The notes under the pieces were generated by a model, which was given only the letters and a program-made list of their open reading frames with translations, ran no database searches and was not told where the DNA came from. From NCBI RefSeq assembly GCF_000247815.1, contig NC_021685.1, forward strand, positions 16,962,955-17,026,954: 64,000 bases of DNA, in the 5' to 3' direction. This document shows positions 42,662 to 54,133 of this stretch, in pieces (the first letter of the stretch is position 1; each line of letters opens with the position of its first letter). Source of the stretch: Ficedula albicollis. Its lineage: Eukaryota > Chordata > Aves > Passeriformes > Muscicapidae. A program made the translations under genes and the position numbers.

Positions 42662-44760
42662 TCCACGAGCTGCCTCTCCAAAGGCAGGGAAATCACCTCA
42701 GAGGGTGGAAGAAATGGGTGGGGTGGAAATATGCACCAGCAAATATTAGTGGGAAAGCAGAATTTGGGTTTTGCTGCAGCTTCAGGGAGGGATGGATGTG
42801 CAGAAATTGTTCTTGTGCTGCCTGTTTAAAGCTGGAACAGGTTCAATAACCTATCCATGAGCTGCCTCTCCAAAGGCAGGGAAATCACCTCAGAGGGTGG
42901 AAGAAGGGATGGGGCGGAAAAATGCACCAGCAAATATTAGTGGGGAAGCAGAATTTGGGTTTTGCTGCAGCTTTAAGGAGGGATGGATGTGCAGAAGTTG
43001 TTCTTGTGCTGCCTGTTTAAAGCTGGAACAGGTTCAATAACCTATCCATGAGCTGCCTCTCCAAAGGCAGGGAAATCACCTCAGAGGGTGGAAGAAGGGA
43101 TGGGGCGGAAAAATGCACCAGCAAATATTAGTGGGGAAGCAGAATTTGGGTTTTGCTGCAGCTTTAAGGAGGGATGGATGTGCAGAAGTTGTTCTTGTGC
43201 TGCCTGTTTAAAGCTGGAACAGGTTCAATAACCTATCCATGAGCTGCCTCTCCAAAGGCAGGGAAATCACCTCAGAGGGTGGAAGAAGGGATGGGGCGGA
43301 AAAATGCACCAGCAAATATTAGTGGGGAAGCAGAATTTGGGTTTTGCTGCAGCTTTAAGGAGGGATGGATGTGCAGAAGTTGTTCTTGTGCTGCCTGTTT
43401 AAAGCTGGAACAGGTTCAATAACCTATCCATGAGCTGCCTCTCCAAAGGCAGGGAAATCACCTCAGAGGGTGGAAGAAATGGGTGGGGTGGAAATATGCA
43501 CCAGCAAATATTAGTGGGGAAGCAGAATTTGGGTTTTGCTGCAGCTTCAGGGAGGGATGGATGTGCAGAAGTTGTTCTTGTGCTGCCTGTTTAAAGCTGG
43601 AACAGGTTCAATAACCTATCCATGAGCTGCCTCTCCAAAGGCAGGGAAATCACCTCAGAGGGTGGAAGAAGGGATGGGGCGGAAAAATGCACCAGCAAAT
43701 ATTAGTGGGGAAGCAGAATTTGGGTTTTGCTGCAGCTTCAGGGAGGGATGGATGTGCAGAAGTTGTTCTTGTGCTGCCTGTTTAAAGCTGGAACAGGTTC
43801 AATAACCTATCCATGAGCTGCCTCTCCAAAGGCAGGGAAATCACCTCAGAGGGTGGAAGAAGGGATGGGGCGGAAAAATGCACCAGCAAATATTAGTGGG
43901 GAAGCAGAATTTGGGTTTTGCTGCAGCTTCAGGGAGGGATGGATGTGCAGAAGTTGTTCTTGTGCTGCCTGTTTAAAGCTGGAACAGGTTCAATAACCTA
44001 TCCATGAGCTGCCTCTCCAAAGGCAGGGAAATCACCTCAGAGGGTGGAAGAAGGGATGGGGCGGAAAAATGCACCAGCAAATATTAGTGGGGAAGCAGAA
44101 TTTGGGTTTTGCTGCAGCTTCAGGGAGGGATGGATGTGCAGAAGTTGTTCTTGTGCTGCCTGTTTAAAGCTGGAACAGGTTCAATAACCTATCCATGAGC
44201 TGCCTCTCCAAAGGCAGGGAAATCACCTCAGAGGGTGGAAGAAATGGGTGGGGTGGAAATATGCACCAGCAAATATTAGTGGGGAAGCAGAATTTGGGTT
44301 TTGCTGCAGCTTTAAGGAGGATGGATGTGCAGAAATTGTTCTTGTGATTTTTAAAGCTGGGAGAGGTTCAATAACTTATCCACGAGCTGCCTCTCCAAAG
44401 GCAGGGAAATCACCTCAGAGGGTGGAAGAAGGGATGGGGCGGAAAAATGCACCAGCAAATATTAGTGGGGAAGCAGAATTTGGGTTTTGCTGCAGCTTCA
44501 GGGAGGGATGGATGTGCAGAAATTGTTCTTGTGCTGCCTGTTTAAAGCTGGAACAGGTTCAATAACCTATCCATGAGCTGCCTCTCCAAAGGCAGGGAAA
44601 TCACCTCAGAGGGTGGAAGAAGGGATGGGGCGGAAAAATGCACCAGCAAATATTAGTGGGGAAGCAGAATTTGGGTCTTGCTGCAGCTTTAAGGAAGGAT
44701 GGATGTGCAGAAGTTGTTCTTGTGCTTTTTAAAGCTGGAACAGGTTCAACAACCTTTTCC
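42662..44760 (+). repeat. 191-bp tandem array, 11 copies, four-unit periodicity
   Basis: Units start ('ctgcctctccaaaggcagg') at 42670, 42862, 43053, 43244, 43435, 43627, 43818, 44009, 44200, 44387 and 44578, so the period is 191-192 bp (187 once). Units 1, 5 and 9 carry 'gaaatgggtggggtgg', while the others carry 'gaagggatggggcgg'. The marked units are exactly 765 bp apart, as in a higher-order repeat. A second variant, 'cagctttaagg' versus 'cagcttcaggg', also falls in blocks. Confidence 0.97.
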
Positions 44761-45487
44761 CAGCAGGGCTGCAGAACCTGCTCCAGCCCTGCAAATCTCA
44801 CCTCAAAACACCACAGCTGGTTCCTACAAGAGAACAGCCCCACTTTTGGTTGTGTTTCTGGCCACATTTGTGTGCTGAGGTTTGGTATCTCTGCAAAGGA
44901 TTTTGCCTTGGGTGCTCTGTTTGCACCCATTACAGGGTGTTTGTGAGGATCTTGGTGTTCCCTGCATGTTTTCAGGGTGGTTTTATGGGAGTGGTGAGGT
45001 AATCCAGAGAATTTGTCCCTGGCAGTCAGGGATTGGGTGGTGGTGCAGTCCCAGCACCCCAGCCTGCTGGCGTTCTTGGATATCAAATAAATGTTCACGG
45101 ACAATTTTCAGGGTCTGCATTGTGCCATCTGTCAGAGCAGCACTGGGAGCTTTTAATTATGGTTTACACTCTGTCTTCAAGCACCTGGATTCGTTATTTT
45201 TCCTCCTGTCAATTATTGATGGGGATTTGCTAAAAAGTGCCTTAATTCCACTTTGTGCCCTTCCCCTGCAGCAGCTGGGGCAGGAGCAGAGAAGCAGAGA
45301 TGGGAGGGGGTCAAAATGGGCAGGAGGTGAGGACACTTCTCACTCAGCCACTTCCCAGCGGGGGGTGAATTCCATGACCATTCCCAGGTTAATCTTTGGA
45401 ATATTTTTCTGAGGGTCTTCTTTGGGTGAATGATTTGTGAGGGAAAAGGGATCAGAGCAGCTTCCCAAGGAGGAGAGAGATCTGGAT
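44761..45487. other. Unique sequence, nothing recognised
   Basis: Non-repetitive. Includes a moderately AT-rich part at 45060-45240 ('ggatatcaaataaatgttc', 'gtcaattattgatgggg') but no identified feature. Confidence 0.3.
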
Positions 45488-45807
45488 GGGGAATTCTGTC
45501 CCTGTGCTCGGGTGAGAGCCCAGCTGCAGAGCTGCCCCAGCACAGGGAGGGGCTGGAGCTGCTGCAGCCAGGCCAGAGGAGGCTCCAGGATGGGCAGAGG
45601 ATGGAGCAGCTCTGCTGGGAGAGCTGGGACTGTTCACCTGGGCAGGAGAAGCTTTGGGGTGAGCTCAGTGTGGCCTTGAAGGAGCTGCAGGAGAGCTGGA
45701 GAGGGAGTTGGGATAAAGGGATGGAGGGGCAGCACACAGGGAATGGCAGGGCTGGTGGGATTTGGGGCAGGAATTGTTCCTGGCAGGGTGGGCAGGGCTG
45801 GCACAGG

Positions 45808-45842
<35 letters not shown>

Positions 45843-45985
45843 TGGATCCCTGGCAGTGCCCAGGGCCAGGCTGGACACTGGGGCTGGAGCAGCCTGGGGC
45901 AGTGGGAGGTGTCCCTGCCTTGGCAGGGGGGGAATGGGATGAGCTTTAAGCTCCCTTCCAACCCAAACCATTTTGAGATTCCATG
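45488..45985 (+). mobile_element. CR1 LINE 3' end with 32-bp poly-C
   Basis: Collinear with 53660-54133 and with the antisense copy at 4935-5415, from 'gaattctgtccctgtgctc' to 'cccttccaacccaaacc'. Where the 53-kb copy reads 'cacagggtgtccctggatcc', this copy reads 'cacagggtg', then C32 (45811-45842), then 'tggatccctgg'. Only the tri-C site differs. Confidence 0.95.
45811..45842 (+). repeat. Poly-C homopolymer, 32 bp, inside CR1
   Basis: It replaces the 4-base 'tccc' of sister CR1 copies. Confidence 0.97.
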
Positions 45986-46339
45986 AAATCCCCTCTGAGC
46001 CGGCGACTGGAGAAGCACAAAAATCTCAGAGCGGGGTTTCAGGGCTCACACAGAACCCGCTGCCTGCTCCTTCCAGCTCCTCCTCCAGCCCCAAAACTCA
46101 GCTCTGGAACGCAGCATTCCGTGCCCAGCACCCTCCAGAGCCCCCGGGGTGAAGGTGCGGCTTCCAACACTCCCAGAAAAACCCAAATCATCTGATTTTC
46201 CAAAGCAGCCACTCCTCTCTCTCCAACCAAAGCGTGCCCGTTGGAACAATGAGGGCACAGCCCCAAAAAGGGTGGGAGCAGCGAGCTGCCAGCTCTTCCT
46301 GCATCCCCGAGCCCGCCGCTTCCAGGAGGAATCACTTGC

Positions 46340-46815
46340 CAATACATATGGTGTTGTGTGGATGGGAAATGTCACGGAACATAACGTCCTGATATGTTTA
46401 AAAATAAATCGCTGGGACGGCTGAAAAAATAAATGAGTGGAGGGAGGGGACTTGTGGCGGCTTCTGCCGGGGATTAATTTTGCCGTTGGGTTTGGGGAGA
46501 GCTCGTTCAGGTGTCAAAGTCGGTGTTGGTTTGATAAACTGGGGGGTTTGGCTCCTTCTCCGAGGAGTGCTGGGGAAGCAGGTCAGTTTCTTAATTAATT
46601 TATGCAAATTGCTGCTTCCTTCTCCTCTGTCTGAGCGTTAGTGACACCTGTCTTACCTCCTCGCAGCTAATTGCCGGGAGCAGACAGGGAAGCACGGGCA
46701 GGGCTTTGGGAACGGCGCCAGCAGGAGCCATGGAACTTCCAAAATCAGCCCAGAGAGCTGCAAAACGATCCAAATGGTTATCGATTATTGATTGCTGTTT
46801 GCAGATTCTGTAAAG
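46340..46815. other. Unique island with POU octamer (possible regulatory element)
   Basis: Non-repetitive sequence with 'tcttaattaatttatgcaaa', in which ATGCAAAT (46602-46609) is a perfect POU-family octamer next to a palindromic TTAATTAA. Also has 'gggattaattttgccg' and 'gcagctaattgccg'. It is the best motif-supported of the unique islands here, but conservation and activity are untested. Confidence 0.4.
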
Positions 46816-46816
46816 C

Positions 46817-48202
46817 ATTGATCAGAGCTGTTACCGGGCTCCCACGCCAGCACGGAGCAGGAAAATCCACGCAGGAGCATCAGGATGAGCTCCTGGCTTG
46901 GAAAATCCACCCCAAATCCCCTTCTTGGGGATTTCGTGTTCCTCCACCTCTCCCTGCCTGCTCTGGGTGATCCTCCCAAATCCAGAATTTGCCTTCCAAG
47001 GATCCCTAAGGATCATTGATCAGAGCTGCTACTGAGTTCCCACTCCAGCACGGAGCAGGAAAATCCACGCAGGAGCATCAGGATGAGCTCCTGGCTTGGA
47101 AAATCCACCCCAAATCCCCTTCTTGGGGATTTCGTGTTCCTCCACCTCTCCCTGCCTGCTCTGGGTGATCCTCCCAAATCCAGAATTTGCCTTCCAAGGA
47201 TCCCTAAGGATCATTGATCAGAGCTGCTACTGAGTTCCCACTCCAGCACGGAGCAGGAAAATCCACGCAGGAGCATCAGGATGAGCTCCTGGCTTGGAAA
47301 ATCCACCCCAAATCCCCTTCTTGGGGATTTCGTGTTCCTCCACCTCTCCCTGCCTGCTCTGGGTGATCCTCCCAAATCCAGAATTTGCCTTCCAAGGATC
47401 CCTAAGGATCATTGATCAGAGCTGCTACTGAGTTCCCACTCCAGCACGGAGCAGGAAAATCCACGCAGGAGCATCAGGATGAGCTCCTGGCTTGGAAAAT
47501 CCACCCCAAATCCCCTTCTTGGGGATTTCGTGTTCCTCCACCTCTCCCTGCCTGCTCTGGGTGATCCTCCCAAATCCAGAATTTGCCTTCCAAGGATCCC
47601 TAAGGATCATTGATCAGAGCTGCTACTGAGTTCCCACTCCAGCACGGAGCAGGAAAATCCACGCAGGAGCATCAGGATGAGCTCCTGGCTTGGAAAATCC
47701 ACCCCAAATCCCCTTCTTGGGGATTTCGTGTTCCTCCACCTCTCCCTGCCTGCTCTGGGTGATCCTCCCAAATCCAGAATTTGCCTTCCAAGGATCCCTA
47801 AGGATCATTGATCAGAGCTGCTACTGAGTTCCCACTCCAGCACGGAGCAGGAAAATCCACGCAGGAGCATCAGGATGAGCTCCTGGCTTGGAAAATCCAC
47901 CCCAAATCCCCTTCTTGGGGATTTCGTGTTCCTCCACCTCTCCCTGCCTGCTCTGGGTGATCCTCCCAAATCCAGAATTTGCCTTCCAAGGATCCCTAAG
48001 GATCATTGATCAGAGCTGTTACTGAGTTCCCACTCCAGCACGGAGCAGGAAAATCCACGCAGGAGCATCAGGATGAGCTCCTGGCTTGGAAAATCCACCC
48101 CAAATCCCCTTCTTGGGGATTTCGTGTTCCTCCACCTCTCCCTGCCTGCTCTGGGTGATCCTCCCAAATCCAGAATTTGCCTTCGAAGGATCCCAAAGGT
48201 CC
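46817..48202 (+). repeat. 198-bp tandem array, 7 copies
   Basis: Units start ('attgatcagagctg') every 198 bp at 46817, 47015, 47213, 47411, 47609, 47807 and 48005. The middle copies look identical. The first differs ('ttaccgggctcccacgcc') and the last differs slightly at both ends, the pattern expected when inner copies are homogenised. 198 is divisible by 3, so a repeated 61-codon frame appears on the - strand, which is not evidence for a gene. Confidence 0.98.
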
Positions 48203-48535
48203 CTTCCAAGCCAGAATTCCCTGGGCAGCTTCTCTGAGCCCACCCTGCTGTGGTGGGAGCTGTCCCCGTCTACTGGGATTGGACTGGATGGCTCCCAACC
48301 AAATCATCCTGGGATGTTTTTTTAGAACTGGGCTGTGAATTAATGGATTCATAATAATAATAATTCAAAAATGGTGTAAATTCCTGTCTCAAAGGAATGG
48401 GGAAAAGACTGCAATGGGAAAGGTGCGCCCCAAAGTTTCTCCCATCCTTCTCCTCTCTCCTGTTTCTGGGTTTTTTGGGGAAGAGAAAGTCTTCAAGATT
48501 CCCAAAAAATCGCCCCACGTTCATTCTGTGGTTAA
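48203..48535 (+). other. Unique sequence with possible short CR1 remnant
   Basis: 'gggattggactggatggctc' followed by 'ccaaccaaatcatcctggg' at about 48277-48315 resembles a decayed CR1 3' end. The remainder is unrecognised. Confidence 0.3.
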
Positions 48536-49130
48536 CACTCCACGTAGCTTGATTTAATTTTATTTTTAAAGGAATTTTCCCTGGTTTTGATGTAGCAGAA
48601 GAAAGAAATCAAAGCTGGGACAGCAGGGAAAAAATCCCAGCAGAGGGAAGGGAGTTGGGGAATGTTAGTGCAAAATCCGATTTTTGGGATTTTCTGATCA
48701 TTTCATCAGCCAGACAGGACAAACTGGACCAGCTCAAGCTGGGCCCATGCAGATACCCCAGGAAAATCCTGTTTTTCCTGGTGGAAGATGTTCCAGAAGC
48801 AGTCAGCACATGGCAAATGCCTATTTCCATGATAATTTATCACAATTTCCTTTGGCTCTTTTGTTTCTTTTGTGAGAGATAAAAAAATACAGGCTTAATT
48901 TAATTTTAAAAAACATTATTTGGGTCCAACATTGCAGGGCTCTGCATGAAAAAAAAAACAAACATGTCCATGTTGGTTGTGTGGGTTTTTGTGGTGTTTT
49001 TTTTCTGAAGAAAAACTGATTTGTTCAAAACCCCAAAGCCTCCAGCATCGTATCCAAGAGTTTCTTCATGTTTTATTCCCTTCTTTTTTCATACTTTTCT
49101 GGGAGAACTATTTGAAAATTTGGCAGGGGG
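48536..49130. other. AT-rich unique sequence, no gene recognised
   Basis: Contains 'cttgatttaattttattt' and several A/T runs. No mobile element was identified before the hexamer array. Confidence 0.35.
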
Positions 49131-49677
49131 GATGAGGATGAGGATGAGGATGAGGATGAGGATGAGGATGAGGATGAGGATGAGGATGAGGATGAGGATG
49201 AGGATGAGGATGAGGATGAGGATGAGGATGAGGATGAGGATGAGGATGAGGATGAGGATGAGGATGAGGATGAGGATGAGGATGAGGATGAGGATGAGGA
49301 TGAGGATGAGGATGAGGATGGGGATGGGGATGGGGATGGGGATGAGGATGGGGATGGGGATGAGGATGAAGATGGGGATGAGGATAAGGATGAGGGTGAG
49401 GGTGAGGGTGAGGGTGAGGAAGAAGACAAGGATAAGTACTGGGATGAGGATGAGGATGAGGATGAGGATGAGGATGAGGACGAGGACGAGGATGAGGACG
49501 AGGAAGAAGACAAGGATAAGTATTGGGATGAGGACGAAGATGAGGATGAGGATTGGGATGAGGATGAGGATAAGGATGAGGACAAGGATGAGGACGAGGA
49601 TGAGGACGAAGATGAGGATGGTTACGAGGATGAGGACGAGGATGAGGATGGTTACGAGGATAAAGACGAGGAGAGGT
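49131..49677 (+). repeat. (GATGAG)n hexanucleotide array, perfect then degenerate
   Basis: About 31 perfect GATGAG copies (49131-49320), then GGGATG, GAGGGT, GAGGAC and GAAGAC variants to 49677. A longer variant block, 'gaagacaaggataagta', recurs at 49421 and 49505. It reads as Met-Arg repeats on + and His-Pro or Ser repeats on -. The graded decay to the right is typical of hexamer expansion. Confidence 0.97.
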
Positions 49678-49884
49678 GACCCGGGATGCAGCTTGGGGAG
49701 GTGTCCCTGTCACTTTGGGCTCCGTGCTGGCCGCAGAGCCCCCCGTGTCACTGTCCCCAGTGCCACTTTGGGGGCAGGGCTGCGTGCAGGCGCTCCCACG
49801 GGTGGGTGAGAGCTGCCGGAGGTGTCCCGGTGTTGGCGGCAGCTCCAGCAGCCAGCATCCCGTTTGTCTCCTCCATCCAAACAT

Positions 49885-50460
49885 CCTCAGGCTCTGCACC
49901 CCCAGGCACGCCCCGGATGAGCCGGCTGCACCTGCCAGGTGCCTCATCCCGGAGCGATTCCTGCCGGGATGAGCCCGGCTGGCGCTGCCCGAGCACCGCT
50001 CCTCCCGAAATAGCCCTCAGCGCTGCGCCGCTGGCGGATCCTCCCTCCGGGGCTGCGCAGGGGCTCAGCACCCCCATCCCGGCGGGGAGCCGGGCACGGA
50101 GCGAGGTGCGAGACTGTGGGAAGCGCCTGGAGCGGCGGCGGCTCCGCTGCGCCAGCCTGGCAGCAGCTGCCGCCGCCCGTATGGCTCTGCCCACGTGCAT
50201 CCCCCTCCGCAGAGCCCGAAAGCGCGATATCAACAGCGCGGAGCGCAGCGTTCCCGCGCCGCCGTCCCCGCGATTCGTTTGAACGCGGGGCTGGGGGCAG
50301 CGCAGCCGAGCCTGGCGCGGCGATGCCGGCGGACTGGCGCGGCGATGCCGGCGGACAGCGATGCTGCCCCAGCGCGCCGCCGGCGAGATTCCCCAGCCCC
50401 GCGCGTCTGAAACGCTCATCGCCGCAGCCCCAGATTCCCCGCCGAGGAGCGGGAATCCAG
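49885..50460. promoter_or_regulatory. CpG-rich island, candidate promoter
   Basis: The densest CG-dinucleotide stretch in the window, including 'ctggagcggcggcggctcc', 'gttcccgcgccgccgtcccc' and 'cagcgcgccgccggcgag', plus an E-box CACGTG near 50191 and a 24-bp tandem 'ctggcgcggcgatgccgg' x2 at about 50312-50355. CpG islands usually mark promoters. No exon, TATA or splice signal lets me assign a gene or strand. Its right edge runs into a 225-bp duplication. Confidence 0.4.
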
Positions 50461-50907
50461 GCGGGGAGAGAATCTATCTGGCATCCCCTTGTGGCTTTGC
50501 TTCTCCCTGCTGCCGTGGGAGAGCGAGGAGCTGGAGCGAAGGAGAGCCCGGACCTCGGTGGGTGATGCCGGGCCTTGGGGCGGGCACGAGAGCGTCCTCA
50601 CGAAGTTATCCCCTCAGTGTCTGCAGCACGGAGTCTGGGGTGAGGAGTCAGCCACGAGGGATCCAGAATAAGGGGTCTGTCCCAGGCGGGGAGAGAATCT
50701 ATCTGGCATCCCCTTGTGGCTTTGCTTCTCCCTGCTGCCGTGGGAGAGCGAGGAGCTGGAGCGAAGGAGAGCCCGGACCTCGGTGGGTGATGCCGGGCCT
50801 TGGGGCGGGCACGAGAGCGTCCTCACGAAGTTATCCCCTCAGTGTCTGCAGCACGGAGTCTGGGGTGAGGAGTCAGCCACGAGGGATCCAGAATAAGGGG
50901 TCTGTCA
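50458..50907 (+). repeat. 225-bp direct tandem duplication
   Basis: Copies at 50458-50682 and 50683-50907 look identical ('caggcggggagagaatctat' starts both). Each ends with 'gatccagaataaggggtctg', a version of the 36-bp minisatellite that follows, so repeat-mediated duplication is likely. 225 is divisible by 3, so an open frame stays open through both copies. Confidence 0.96.
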
Positions 50908-51775
50908 GGAATCAGTGATGAGGGATCCATAAAAAGGGGTCTGTAAGGGAATCAGTGATGAGGGATCCAGAATAAGGGGATGAAGAATCCATAAAAAGGG
51001 GATGAGGGACCAGTGATAAGGGATCCATTAAAAGGGAATGAGGAATCAGTGATGAGGGATCCATAAAAAGGGGATGAAGAATCAGTGATGAGGGATCCAG
51101 AATAAAGAGATGAGGAATCAGTGATGAGGGATCCATAAAAAGGGGATGAAGAATCAGTGATGAGGGATCCATAAAAAGGGGATGAAGAATCAGTGATGAG
51201 GGATCCATAAAAAGGGGATGAGGAATCAGTGATGAGGGATCCAGAATAAAGAGATGAGGGATCAGTGATGAGGGATCCATAAAAAGGGGATGAAGAATCA
51301 GTGATGAGGGATCCATAAAAAGGGGATGAGGAATCAGTGATGAGGGATCCAGAATAAAGAGATGAGGGATCAGTGATGAGGGATCCATAAAAAGGGGATG
51401 AAGAATCAGTGATGAGGGATCCATAAAAAGGGGATGAGGAATCAGTGATGAGGGATCCAGAATAAAGAGATGATGAATCAGTCATGAGGGATCCATAAAA
51501 AAGGGAGAATGAATCGATGATAAGGCATCAATATTAAGGGGTCTGTAAGGAAATCAGTGATGAGGGATCCAGAATAAAGAGATGAGGAATCAGTGATGAG
51601 GGATCCAGAATAAGGGGATAAGGCATCAGAGATGAGGAAACCATAAAAAGGGGATGAAGAATCAGTGATGAGGGATCCATAAAAAGGGGATGAGGAATCA
51701 GTGATGAGGGATCCAGAATAAGGGGTCTGTAAGGAATCAGTGATGAGGGATCCATAACGAGGGGTCTGTAGGGAG
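50908..51775 (+). repeat. 36-bp minisatellite, ~23 copies, two variants
   Basis: Two unit types are interspersed: 'gatgagggatccataaaaag' plus 'gggatgaagaatcagt', and 'gatgagggatccagaataaa' plus 'gagatgaggaatcagt'. Some units carry 'ggggtctgtaagg' instead. Every unit contains GGATCC. The repeated 12-codon reading on the - strand is a by-product of the period. Confidence 0.96.
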
Positions 51776-52295
51776 CAGCCACACAAGCTGCCATGGGGAA
51801 CAAGAGCCAGCAGTGTGGGCACAGCCCTTTAGTGACACTCAGAGTCACCTGGGCACCTTCAGAGGTGCCGGAGCTGTGTCCAGGGGCAGGATGGACACGC
51901 AGGAGAAGCTCTCCAGTGTGGACCTGCTGTTGCTGAGGTCAGAATTGCATCCCCTGCATGCTCTGCTGCCTTTTGGGATCTCATCCAGTGTTCCATGGAG
52001 ATGCCACCATCACGGTGGCTTTAAGTAAGAAAGACACACACTCTCTCCTGGCGTGGTCAAATTTTATTGTCCCTGAGATTCCCAAAGGTCCTGGTCACAA
52101 AGGCCACATTTTGGAGTGACTCCAGTGCAGAGCTTTGCCCCGAGGCAGCAGCAGCTGCTCCAAAATGACCTGGTTTGGGGGCAGGGTCCCGGTTCAAAGG
52201 GGAATGTTCGGGGACCAGCTCGGCAGCTCCAAATGGCCCAGTGCAGATGTTCCTCCCACCCCCAGCACCCTGCAGCCCGAAGCACGGCCTTTGTG
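51776..52295 (-). other. Unique sequence, possible retroelement or transcript 3' end on - strand
   Basis: On the - strand 'gggacaataaaatttgacc' holds an AATAAA signal (52069-52064), preceded by GC-moderate sequence. It could be an LTR R region or the end of a transcript, but no paired LTR, target-site duplication or coding frame was found. Confidence 0.25.
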
Positions 52296-53085
52296 GGTCA
52301 GATTTCATTAAGGAAGGCCGGATGCTTGGAAGACATGGAGCAGTTTGTCTCTGGTTATCGTCCGGGCGATTTCCATAATGGATTAGCGGAGATTAGCCCG
52401 GCGCTGGGAGAGGCACCGGCTCGCTCTGCACGCTCCACAGGCGGAGGATTCCGGCTGGAAACGGGATGATCTAATAACAGGGATAATTGCTGCTTTATGG
52501 ACTCTAAGTGCTGCCATGTCAGGGGCTCGTCTGCCTCGACAGCGAGGCCATTGTAGGAACAGAAATCCCCCGGTCACCCCACAGCTCACGGTGACAGCGA
52601 GTGGCCTCACGGTGACTTCCATGGGGACACTGAACACCTGCACCACGAGATACCAGCAGCGAATTAATTGATCCAAGCCCTTAAAGCTGCTGTTAAGGGG
52701 ATCCCCTGGTGCTATTATTGCTGCTTTCCCACCCCCCAGAGCGATGCTGGAGGAGGGGAAACTGAGGCAGGAGCAGGGTGGGGTTCCCTTATCACCCCTC
52801 CTAATCTCAGTGCTTTTATCTCTGATTCCCTCAGGGTAAATTCAGGGCTCGACAATTAATTTCTGCCGGGTGTTTTGCACTGCTCAGGAGCCAGCCAAGC
52901 CCATACTGTGAATATTACAAAGCTTTTTAGAACAGGAGTGCTTGGCAATTGCGACAGCACTTTTGAATCATTCATAATTTTGCACAGGGGCAACTTCTGT
53001 AGGTGTCTCGTTTCCTCTATGTTCATAATGTTTTAGGACTAAAAATAACAAGGAATTGCTGTTGGAAATGTGAACGAGGAATTAG
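52296..53085. other. Two unique AT-rich islands (possible regulatory elements)
   Basis: 52300-52500 contains 'ataatggattagcggagatt' (two GGATTA/GATTA cores of Otx/Pitx type) and 'gatctaataacaggg'. 52840-53085 contains 'cgacaattaatttctgcc' and 'gaatcattcataattttgc'. Both are non-repetitive, with CNE-like composition only. Confidence 0.32.
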
Positions 53086-53659
53086 AATTGCCAAGGAACT
53101 CGGGAGTCAAACTGTACTGGAGGACATCAGAGCCTTCCCACAGCCACAGCTCCAAACCCAATTAATCCCGGGTTAGGCACAAGGAAAACGTGGCTGGAAA
53201 GATTGGGAAGCAAAGCAATATGTGGATGAGTGAGGAGAAGGAGATTTTGGGGATGGTTACAGCCTCTTTGTGCCCACAAACAGCACAAAGCCGAGCTCAG
53301 CGCCTTTGTGGCATCCCTCAAATTCTGAGGATGCTCTGGGACAGCAGAGCTGCACTCCTGCTCCTGCTGGGAGCCTCCTGCCTCCTGTGAGGCTGCTCCC
53401 ATGGCTTGGGGCAAAATCCTGGAGAGGTTTAAATATCTCCTGTGGATATCGGATCCCTTCCTGCAGAGGGGCTTTGCTGGAGCTGCCTGGGACATTCAGG
53501 GGTGACAGTCCTGGAGCTGGGATTGGGCTGCAGGACAGGCAGGGACACTGCAGGAACCACAGCTCTGGGACAGCACAGGCAGAGCAGGGAGAGCTGGCAG
53601 TGGGGAAAACCTTGTGGTGGCACAGGAACACCAACCTCCTCCTGGGCTGATCCCACAGC
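53086..53659. other. Unique sequence, nothing recognised
   Basis: Non-repetitive, GC-moderate. No exon-like or element-like feature up to the CR1 start. Confidence 0.35.
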
Positions 53660-54133
53660 AGGGGAGGGGATTCTGTCCCTGTGCTCGGGTGAGAGCCCAG
53701 CTGCAGAGCTGCCCCAGCACAGGGAGGAGCTGGAGCTGCTGCAGCCAGGCCAGAGGAGGCTCCAGGATGGGCAGAGGATGGAGCAGCTCTGCTGGGAGAG
53801 CTGGGACTGTTCACCTGGGCAGGAGAAGCTTTGGGGTGACCCCAGTGTGGCCTTGCAGGAGCTGCAGGAAACATGGAGAGAGATGATTTACAGGGATGGA
53901 GGGACAGCACACAGGGAATGGCACAGCTGGATGGGATTTTGGGCAGGAATTGTTCCCTGGCAGGGTGGGCAGGGCTGGCACAGGGTGTCCCTGGATCCCT
54001 GGCAGTGCCCAAGGCCAGGCTGGACACTGGGCTTGGAGCAGCCTGGGACGGTGGGAGGTGTCCCTGCCCATGGCAGGGGTGGGATGGGATGAGATTTATG
54101 TTCCCTTCCAACCCAAACCATTCTTGGATTCTC
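53660..54133 (+). mobile_element. CR1 LINE 3' end, intact of poly-C
   Basis: Same subtype as 45488-45985 but without poly-C, reading 'cacagggtgtccctggatcc'. It ends with 'cccttccaacccaaacc' and 'attcttggattct'. It is useful as the reference for the C32 replacement at 45811. Confidence 0.95.

Noticed and set aside
46817..48202. CRISPR-like regular spacing
   Set aside because: The 198-bp units are whole-unit tandem copies without unique spacers, and the DNA is vertebrate. It is a satellite-type array.
49021..49947. Met-Arg, Ser or His-Pro repeat frames over 150-280 codons
   Set aside because: They are hexamer (GATGAG)n translations. Both strands are equally open, as expected of a microsatellite.
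53257..54111. 284-codon - strand frame
   Set aside because: It mostly reads antisense through a CR1 3' end, and similar frames occur in the other CR1 copies.
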